64,000 nt of DNA from Streptomyces sp. VRA16 Mangrove soil. GTDB taxonomy: Bacteria; Actinomycetota; Actinomycetes; Streptomycetales; Streptomycetaceae. The stretch's first letter is position 1; every line of letters starts with the position of its first letter. Position numbers and translations under genes: made by a program. The stretch lies in NCBI RefSeq assembly GCF_017377775.1, contig NZ_JAFVLN010000007.1, positions 62,001 through 126,000 of the forward strand. Reading direction: 5' to 3'. The notes under the pieces are model-generated. The model made no database searches. It worked only from the letters and a program-made list of their open reading frames with translations, and had not been told where the DNA came from. Below, piece after piece: positions 26,831 to 33,276 of this stretch.

Positions 26831-28234
26831 TCAGCCGGCCGGCACCGAGACGAACCGTGACGTCGCCCGCAGCTCGCTCTCGATCGCCTCGGCGGTCTCC
26901 CGCAGCGCCGCCAGCCACACCCCCGGCTCCCCCCGTCCCCGATGCGCCGTGACATCGAGCGCGGACACGACCACCCCGTCGGTCCCCCGCACCGGTACCG
27001 CCACCGACCACAGCCCGTCCTCGGGCCCCTCGGCCACGACCCCGTCACCCGCACCCGCCCCGCCCACCAGCACCCGCCCGGCAGCCGTGACCCGCACACC
27101 CAGCCGCGCCCCGACCCCGATGTCCACACTCATCACCCGCCGCGGCGCCACCCGCGCGGTGCACCGCACGAACTCCCCGCTCTCCCCGCTCCCGACGTCC
27201 CGCACCGAAAGCCCCACCGACTCCCCGAGCCGCTCCGAGAGCGCCGCCAGATGCGGCGCCGCGATGCGCGGCACCGTCGTGCGGGACAACGGCGCGCAGC
27301 CAAGACCGAGCACGCGCGGAGTGAGCCGGTAGGCGCGGCCGTCCTGACGCACGTACCCCAGGTGCTCGTACGTGATGAGCGCCCGCCGCGCCGTGGCACG
27401 GGCCAGCCCTGCGGCCCCGGCGATCTCGCTGAGCGTCATCGCGGGCCGCGCCGCGCTGAAGACGGTGAGCACACCGAGGCCGCGCGCGAGGGACTGGACG
27501 GGGGCCCCGTCCAGGACCCCGGTTCCGACGACGCCGGCGACGGGCTGCGGCGGCACCCGCAACCCCCGCAACACCTGCTCCATGCGCCGCACACACACCT
27601 CAAGCGGCCCACGCACCACATCCGCCAGCGACCGTGCCGTGTGCCGGCTCGTATGGCTGACCACGCTCACGGCACACACCACGGCCCCGTCGGCCCCCCG
27701 CACCGGCGCCGCCACCGCGATCAGTCCCGGCTCCACCAGCTGGTCGTCCACGGCCCGGTCGACGCCCCGCGCGAAGACGATCCCGGGCGCCGAACCCTCC
27801 CCGGGCAGCAGATCGCCCACCCGGAAACTGATCGACAGGGCCCGGCGCCGCAGCACCTGGTGCACGAACCGGATGTCGTCCCCGTCCGGCACGGCGATCG
27901 ACACGGACTCGTCGAGCTCGGCGGCGAGCGCGTCGGCGAGCGGCCCCAGCGGCCCCGGCACCCGCAGCGCGTCCAGACAGGCGTTGGCGACGGCCATCAG
28001 GGGCGGGGCGAGCGAGGCGTCCCGCCCGTCCAGGCGTACGTACCCGAGATGCGCCAGCGTCGCGCAGATCCGGTCCACCGTGGAACGGGCAAGACCGGTC
28101 ACCCGGGCCAGCTCGGCGAGCGCGAGCGTGCCGTCCGCGTCCGTGAGGCGCCGCAGCACGTCGAGGCCGCGCATCAGCGGGGCGACGGCCTCGGCGGGGG
28201 GCTGGTCCACGGGCGGGGAGGGCAGATCGAGCAC
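26831..28234 (-). CDS. Tandem-duplicated IclR-family regulator
   Basis: The 467-residue protein consists of two complete IclR units. Each has a winged helix (LALAELARVTGLARSTVDRICATLAHLGYVRLDG, near 37-70; MTLSEIAGAAGLARATARRALITYEHLGYVRQDG, near 265-298) and an effector-binding domain. The two helix-turn-helix copies are clearly related, so one chain can present two DNA-binding heads. IclR proteins usually control catabolic genes and bind small acids, but no catabolic operon is adjacent. The GTG start at 28234 lies 24 bp beyond the parB stop on the same strand, so it may be the last gene of the parA-parB transcript. Confidence 0.85.
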   Translation of the reverse strand: MLDLPSPPVDQPPAEAVAPLMRGLDVLRRLTDADGTLALAELARVTGLARSTVDRICATLAHLGYVRLDGRDASLAPPLMAVANACLDALRVPGPLGPLADALAAELDESVSIAVPDGDDIRFVHQVLRRRALSISFRVGDLLPGEGSAPGIVFARGVDRAVDDQLVEPGLIAVAAPVRGADGAVVCAVSVVSHTSRHTARSLADVVRGPLEVCVRRMEQVLRGLRVPPQPVAGVVGTGVLDGAPVQSLARGLGVLTVFSAARPAMTLSEIAGAAGLARATARRALITYEHLGYVRQDGRAYRLTPRVLGLGCAPLSRTTVPRIAAPHLAALSERLGESVGLSVRDVGSGESGEFVRCTARVAPRRVMSVDIGVGARLGVRVTAAGRVLVGGAGAGDGVVAEGPEDGLWSVAVPVRGTDGVVVSALDVTAHRGRGEPGVWLAALRETAEAIESELRATSRFVSVPAG

Positions 28235-28258
28235 GGGGCAACCGTAAAGGACCGGCCC

Positions 28259-29080
28259 CTAGCGGCTCAGCAACCGCACCACGCGGTCGAGCGCCGCCGG
28301 GGCCAGATGGCGGCGGAGCGCCTCCACGATCTCCTCCGGCGTCGAACGGCTGTCGAGCTCGATTACGCCGTAATCGTTCTTCCGGCGCTCGGGCTTGCCC
28401 TGGCGGGCGGCGGGGACCGCCGCCGTGAAGGGACCCGGCAGCTCCTGCTCGTCCCGCGGCAGCCGCGCGATGCGCCGCGCGTCCTCCACCGAGACCCGCC
28501 CGTCGGCCAGCGCCTCCTGGATGTCCTCGCGCAGCTTCATCAGGGAGAGCCGCTGCGAGATGAACCCCTGGGTCTTGCCGATCCGGGCGGCGACCTGGCG
28601 CTGCGAGTAGCCGTACGCGGTGATCAGGCCCTGGATGGCCTGCGCCTGCTCCAGCTCGGTGAGGTCGTCGCGCTGCACGTTCTCGATCAGCGCGTCCTCG
28701 TCGGAGCGCGTGGCGTCGTCCCTGACCAGGACCGGCACCTCGTCCAGGCCCGCCATCCGCGCGGCGGCGAGGCGCCGGTGGCCGTGCAGGACCACGTACG
28801 CGGCCTCGCCGACCGCCTCCTTGTGGCGCGGGTGGGCGGCGAGGAAGACGGCGGCCGGGACCACGCCCAGGGCCTGGAGGACGCCGCGCTCGCGCACCGT
28901 CTCGGCGAGTCCCTCCAGGTCACGCAGTTCGTGGCGCGGGTTGTCGGGGTTCTCGGCGAGGTCGGTGACGGCCACGGTGAGCGGCCGGGTGTCGGGCCGC
29001 TTCTTCGGCGCGGCCGCCGCCGTGGCCTGCCCGCCCTTGTCGGACGAGAGCAGGGAGGACAGATCGGTACGGCGGCCCAT
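28259..29080 (-). CDS. ParB/Spo0J-like partition protein
   Basis: The 273-residue protein has the ParB N-terminal CTPase/sulfiredoxin-like domain with NPDNPR near 49 and the LHGHRRLAAA arginine-patch motif near 103. ENVQRDDLTELEQA and a helix-turn-helix (YSQRQVAARIGKTQGFISQRLSLMKL, near 169-194) follow. The C-terminal domain (about 235-273) is short. It overlaps the parA stop by one base (TGATG), so the two are co-translated. It looks different from the housekeeping chromosomal ParB expected beside gidB/oriC and more like an extra, plasmid- or prophage-type copy. Confidence 0.87.
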   Translation of the reverse strand: MGRRTDLSSLLSSDKGGQATAAAAPKKRPDTRPLTVAVTDLAENPDNPRHELRDLEGLAETVRERGVLQALGVVPAAVFLAAHPRHKEAVGEAAYVVLHGHRRLAAARMAGLDEVPVLVRDDATRSDEDALIENVQRDDLTELEQAQAIQGLITAYGYSQRQVAARIGKTQGFISQRLSLMKLREDIQEALADGRVSVEDARRIARLPRDEQELPGPFTAAVPAARQGKPERRKNDYGVIELDSRSTPEEIVEALRRHLAPAALDRVVRLLSR

Positions 29081-29907
29081 CAGGCGGTCACCTTCTTCGT
29101 ACGGGAGTTCTTGGCGCCGGGGTTCTTGGTGCCGGGGTTCTTGGCACCGGACTTCTTCTCGGCGGCCTTGCGGGGCTTGCGTGCGGGCTTCGGGATCGCC
29201 GCGAGCCCCACCTCCAGGGCGAGGCGGAAGAAGTCCTCGCGGGCCTGGAGAGCGACCTTGTTGGCGCCGTACTGGGTGACGACCAGGCCGTCCGCGCTGG
29301 CGCGGGTGTGCAGCTTGTAGTGGCGCACGACCGTGCGGGCCAGCGGCCAGCCCTGGGCCTCGACGAAGGCGCGGGTCTGCTCCAGGTCGGCCCGCCCGTC
29401 GCGCGGGTCCCAGTTGTTGATGACGACGCGGAAGGGCAGCCCGCGCGGTTTCACGACCTTCTCCACCGTGCGCTGGGTGGGCTGGAAGCCGAGCGGCTCG
29501 GGCTCGACGGGGACGATGACGTCGGTGGCGTTGGAGAGCACCGCCCGCAGTGCGTCGGCCGCCGCGCCCTTGCCCAGCGGGTCCGCGCCGTCGTCCTCGG
29601 CGAGGTCGAGCCAGCCCGGGGTGTCGACGAAGACGTGCTGGGCGGACGGGATGCGGGACAGGGCCGCGAGCCCGGCGAGGTCGTCGTGGGCCTGCACGAA
29701 GTCGAACGGCAGGCCGTCGCCGACCCGCTCCGACCACCACACGGCGGAGCCCTGCGGGTCGATGGAGACGGCGACGACGGGCGGGCGCTCGCCGTCGGCC
29801 CGGTTGCCCGCGCCCAGGACGTCGGCCGTCACGGCGGCGAGGTTGACGGCGAGCGTGGACTTTCCGACGCCGCCCTTCTGATTGAGGATCACGTGTACAT
29901 ATGCCAC
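29080..29907 (-). CDS. ParA-like Walker ATPase
   Basis: The 275-residue protein has a deviant Walker A box KGGVGKST (11-18), a Walker A' aspartate in SIDPQGSAVWW, and Walker B VFVDTPG. It lacks an N-terminal DNA-binding extension. The C-terminus (about 248-275) is a Lys-rich tail (KPARKPRKAAEKK...NPGTKNPGAKN) that could bind nucleoid DNA. GTG 29907 is preferred because AGGGAG lies 5 nt upstream and the protein then begins right before the ATPase motif; a longer frame to 29988 has no such support. It forms a partition cassette with the downstream ParB-like gene. Confidence 0.88.
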   Translation of the reverse strand: MAYVHVILNQKGGVGKSTLAVNLAAVTADVLGAGNRADGERPPVVAVSIDPQGSAVWWSERVGDGLPFDFVQAHDDLAGLAALSRIPSAQHVFVDTPGWLDLAEDDGADPLGKGAAADALRAVLSNATDVIVPVEPEPLGFQPTQRTVEKVVKPRGLPFRVVINNWDPRDGRADLEQTRAFVEAQGWPLARTVVRHYKLHTRASADGLVVTQYGANKVALQAREDFFRLALEVGLAAIPKPARKPRKAAEKKSGAKNPGTKNPGAKNSRTKKVTA

Positions 29908-29992
29908 GAAAGCTCCCTGACTGGTGCTTTTGGGGTGGTCGTTCGTGGTCACTGTGGCAGCGGGGCCGCCGCGAGCCGCGGTGTACACGCCG

Positions 29993-31048
29993 TCACGTAT
30001 GCGAGGAGACGCCCCAGATGTCCGGCGGGACGAGACGTTCGCGGTTGCCGTCCGGGCCGAGGACGTGCGCGCCGAGCTTGTGCACGCGCAGCGCGACCAT
30101 CGTGTCGGCGATCCGCAGTCCGGGGGCCTTGCGGGCCAGTCCCAGGGTGTACTCGGGCAGCTCCTCGATCCGGCCGAGCCAGGCGCAGACGAAGAGGTTG
30201 TGCGGCCCCGTGACGGTGGCGACGGTGCGGGTGTCGCGCAGCCGGGACACCGCGGCCGCGACCGGGGTGAGCTGGTCGGGCGGTACGTCGGCGCAGATCA
30301 GGCACCACACGGGGCGGCCGGAGTGGCGGGGTGCCACCTCGGTCCTGAAGAGCACCGCGGCGGTCGACTCCAGGCGGGACAGGCGGCGCCGCGCGGTCGA
30401 CTCGCCGGCGCCGATCCGCTTGGCGAGCGCGGCGACGCTGGCCCGGCCGTCCTCGGCGAGGGCGAGCAGGAGGCGCTGGTCGACGGCGTCGGGCGCCGCC
30501 ATCAGCGGGGCGGGCCGGACGGCACGGGATCCGCGGGTGTTCAGCGCCCTGACCTCGCGCAGCTGCTGCGGCGTGAGCTGGTTCAGGCGCGGGGGCGCGG
30601 CCGGGCCGTACAGGGCGGTGATGACATGCGTGCGGGTGGCGCGGACGCCGGGCAGCTTGTGCAGCCGCTCCACGACGTAGTGGTCGAGGGCGGCGGCGTC
30701 GGGCAGGGCGACGTACACCACGAGGTCGGCGGCGCCGGTGACGTGCTGCACGGTCAGGGTGCCGGGGTCCTCGACGAGCGCCGCCGCGGTGTCCGGCACG
30801 GTGCCGGCCGCGCACTCCACCCGGATCCAGGCCGTGCTGACCGCGGGGCTGCCCGCCGTCAGGGCGCCCGGGAGCATCCCCGACCAGGCGCGCCCCTGCG
30901 CCGTGAGGCGGGCCCAGCGCCGGGCGAGGGTGTCGGCGGAGGGGCCGAGCGCGGCCGCCAGCTGGGCCCAGCCGGCGCGGGGAGCGAGCTGAAGTGCGTG
31001 GATCAGGGTGAGATCGGCCTCCGAGACGGAGGATTCCCGTGGGGGCAC
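29993..31048 (-). CDS. Two-module Lrp/AsnC-family regulator
   Basis: The 351-residue protein has two AsnC-like winged helices (LTLIHALQLAPRAGWAQLAAALGPSADTLARRWARL near 12-47; DQRLLLALAEDGRASVAALAKRIGAGESTARRRLSRL near 185-221), each followed by an Lrp ligand-binding (RAM-type) domain. It is double the size of a classic Lrp protein (about 150). GTG 31048 has AGGAGAGG 2 nt upstream, a tight but usable spacing. It faces the NTPase gene across a 146-bp gap containing nested inverted repeats that could be its operator. Confidence 0.85.
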   Translation of the reverse strand: MPPRESSVSEADLTLIHALQLAPRAGWAQLAAALGPSADTLARRWARLTAQGRAWSGMLPGALTAGSPAVSTAWIRVECAAGTVPDTAAALVEDPGTLTVQHVTGAADLVVYVALPDAAALDHYVVERLHKLPGVRATRTHVITALYGPAAPPRLNQLTPQQLREVRALNTRGSRAVRPAPLMAAPDAVDQRLLLALAEDGRASVAALAKRIGAGESTARRRLSRLESTAAVLFRTEVAPRHSGRPVWCLICADVPPDQLTPVAAAVSRLRDTRTVATVTGPHNLFVCAWLGRIEELPEYTLGLARKAPGLRIADTMVALRVHKLGAHVLGPDGNRERLVPPDIWGVSSHT

Positions 31049-31080
31049 AACCTCTCCTCGGCGGTTATCCGGTCGACGCC

Positions 31081-31168
31081 GCGGCGCTGCGCCGCTCCGT
31101 ACGAGCATGGGCCTAGGGCATATGCATTGAATAGGGCACTCCGTACTGACGACCGTCAATCGTGCCCT
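31081..31168. promoter_or_regulatory. Nested inverted repeats between divergent lrp-like and NTPase genes
   Basis: GCGGCGC-T-GCGCCGC (31081-31095) is followed by AGGGCAC (31133-31139) pairing with GTGCCCT (31162-31168). A TGACG-AC-CGTCA palindrome (31147-31158) sits between the second pair. The segment ends 26 bp before the NTPase start. It is a reasonable operator for the adjacent Lrp-type regulator, or a 5'-UTR hairpin. Confidence 0.4.
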
Positions 31169-31194
31169 GGATCCGGAATCGGGGAATCGGAAGT

Positions 31195-33276
31195 ATGGCG
31201 CTTCACGACGACGCTCGGGACGACGGCCCGGCGGGCCACCTCGTCGGCCGCGGCCGCGAGCTGGCCGCGCTGCTGTCCCGGCTCGCCACGTCCCGGCTGG
31301 TCTCCCTGACGGGGCTGCCGGGCGTCGGGCGCACCCGGCTCGCCCGTGAGGCCGCCGGTCAGCTGCGGCGCGAAGTGGTGTGGGAGTCGGGCGCCGGATA
31401 CGAGCCGGAGATGCTCCCCGGCGTCGGGGCGCGGCTGCGGCACCGGTGCGCAGGGCGGCGCGGGATGCTGCTGGTGCTCGACGACTGGGACCACCTCGGC
31501 GGCGCGGGCACGGCCCTGGTCGCCTCGCTCCTCCTGGACCTCCCGCACCTGACCGTCCTGGTGGTCGCCGAGCGCCCCTGCCATCTGCGCGGCGAGACGG
31601 CCGTGGTGCTCCGCCCGCTCGCGGTCCCCCCGCCCGGCTGCCCGCCCGAGGAGGCCCGCCGGTACGAGGCCGTGGAGCTGCTGCGTGCGGTGCTCGGGGA
31701 GGCGGCGGTGGACCGCGACCCGCGGGCCGCCGCGGAACTGTGCCGCCGGTTCGGCGGGGTGCCCGGGACGCTGCTGGCGGCGGCCGGGGACGCAGCGGGT
31801 GCAGGGGGTACAAGGGACGCAGTGGGTGCAGGGGACGCAGGGGGCACAGACGGCACAGACGGCACAGAGGGCACAGAGGGCACAGAGGGCGCAGGGGATG
31901 CAGGGGACGTTGTCCCCGGGCTGGGCGCCGCCGCCCGGTCCCACGCCCGCTGCTCCCGCGTCGAGCGGGTGCTGTGGCGCAGGCTCGCCGTCTTCGCCGG
32001 GGAGTTCGGGCGGGAGGCCGTGCGGGAGGTCTGCGGGGGCGGGCCGCTGCCCGCCGGGCAGGTGCTCGACATCCTCGACCGGATCGCCCCGCATGTGCTG
32101 ATCCACGACCCGGAGACCGACCGCTACCGGTTGCCGCCCGCCCAACGCGCCGTAGGAGTAGGGGAGTTGGCGGAGTCCGGCGAGCGGTGGTCGACCGTGT
32201 TCCAGCACCGGCGATGGGCCCTCGGCGTCGCCCGGCAGGCCGCCGAGTGGTGGAACGCCGGACGCCAGGACGAGGCCGTCGCGCTGGCCCTGCGGGAGCT
32301 GCCCGAGCTGCGGGCCGCCATGGACCCGGCGACGGCGCCCCTCTCCCCGCACGTCGAGGCGGCCACGGCGGTCGACGTCGTGGTGCACCTCTGGTTCCTC
32401 TGGGCGGCGTGCGGGCGCACCGCCGAGGGCCGCGACCTGCTGCGGCACGCCCTCTCCCTGCACCAGGAAGCCCCGCCCGCGCGGGCGCTGTGGCTCGCCG
32501 CCTGGCTGGAGCTGGACCTCGGCGCCCCCGAGGCCGCCGATCCGCTGCTCACGGCGGCCTGGGCGGCGGCGGTGCGCGAGGGCGACGAGCACTGCCTGGG
32601 CCTGCTCGCACACCTGCGGGGCTCGGTGGCGCTGTGGCAGGGCCGCAGCGACGCGGCGGCCAGGGACTTCCACGAGGCCGTCGCACGCGTCGGCGACGCC
32701 ACGCACTTCGGCCCCGGGCCCCAGCAGTGCCGGGCCGCGCTCGCCCTCGCCCTGGTCCGCACGGACCCGGACGCGGCCCTGGAGGTGGCCCAGGACGGCC
32801 CCGGCCACCCCGGCGGCGCCCGGGACGTGTGGGCGGAGGCATGGCTGCGGTACGTGCGTGCCGAGGCGCTGCGCTGGGTGGGCGACGCCGACTCCGCGCA
32901 CACGCTGGCGCGCTCGGCGCTGCGTACGTTCCTCGGGTACGGCTCCACGGTCGGCGGGCGCTGCGCGGCCGAACTGCTCGCCGACGTGACGGCGATGCGC
33001 GGCGAGGGGGAGCGGGCGGCCCAACTCCTCGGCGCCGTCGACGCGTTGCGGGCCGCGGCGCCGCCCATGTCGCGGGCGCCGTATCTGGACCCCGTGCGCC
33101 GCAGGGCCGAGCAGCTCCTCGAAGGGCTGCTCCCGGTCGAGCGGCGCGCCGCGGCGTACGAGCGCGGGGCGCGCCTGGGGCTCGTACGGATCCTGGACGG
33201 GGACGACAGGGAGAAGTCGCGAAATCTCGAACCGTGGGGCGTGGGGTGCAATACCTTGCCCTCGTGGACCAGTTGA
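31195..33276 (+). CDS. STAND-like NTPase with C-terminal helical repeats
   Basis: The 693-residue protein resembles the ATPase-plus-TPR part of LuxR/AfsR-type regulators but has no DNA-binding domain. The N-terminus has VGRGRELAALLSRL and the P-loop GLPGVGRT (40-47), in which the usual lysine is arginine (R46). Walker B is MLLVLDDWDH (near 100). A Gly/Thr/Asp/Glu linker near 200-235 is coded by 9-bp repeats. The rest (about 330-680) is alpha-helical, TPR-like. ATG 31195 is chosen by the start of the NTPase domain. It overlaps the kinase-MFS gene by 13 bp, so the two products are probably made together and may act together. Confidence 0.78.
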   Translation: MALHDDARDDGPAGHLVGRGRELAALLSRLATSRLVSLTGLPGVGRTRLAREAAGQLRREVVWESGAGYEPEMLPGVGARLRHRCAGRRGMLLVLDDWDHLGGAGTALVASLLLDLPHLTVLVVAERPCHLRGETAVVLRPLAVPPPGCPPEEARRYEAVELLRAVLGEAAVDRDPRAAAELCRRFGGVPGTLLAAAGDAAGAGGTRDAVGAGDAGGTDGTDGTEGTEGTEGAGDAGDVVPGLGAAARSHARCSRVERVLWRRLAVFAGEFGREAVREVCGGGPLPAGQVLDILDRIAPHVLIHDPETDRYRLPPAQRAVGVGELAESGERWSTVFQHRRWALGVARQAAEWWNAGRQDEAVALALRELPELRAAMDPATAPLSPHVEAATAVDVVVHLWFLWAACGRTAEGRDLLRHALSLHQEAPPARALWLAAWLELDLGAPEAADPLLTAAWAAAVREGDEHCLGLLAHLRGSVALWQGRSDAAARDFHEAVARVGDATHFGPGPQQCRAALALALVRTDPDAALEVAQDGPGHPGGARDVWAEAWLRYVRAEALRWVGDADSAHTLARSALRTFLGYGSTVGGRCAAELLADVTAMRGEGERAAQLLGAVDALRAAAPPMSRAPYLDPVRRRAEQLLEGLLPVERRAAAYERGARLGLVRILDGDDREKSRNLEPWGVGCNTLPSWTS
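31843..31887 (+). repeat. 9-bp coding minisatellite in the NTPase gene
   Basis: Five consecutive GGCACAGAC/GGCACAGAG units encode GTD/GTE repeats. Decayed versions of the unit extend to about 31794 and 31910. The repeat is in frame and would change linker length by three residues per unit. Confidence 0.75.

Noticed and set aside
26942-29320. About 790-codon plus-strand open frame opposite IclR and ParAB
   Set aside because: It spans three well-supported minus-strand genes and shows no recognisable domain.
28259-29907. ParAB as part of an integrated plasmid
   Set aside because: I see no replication gene, transfer gene, integrase or att-like direct repeats around it. Composition is like the neighbours.
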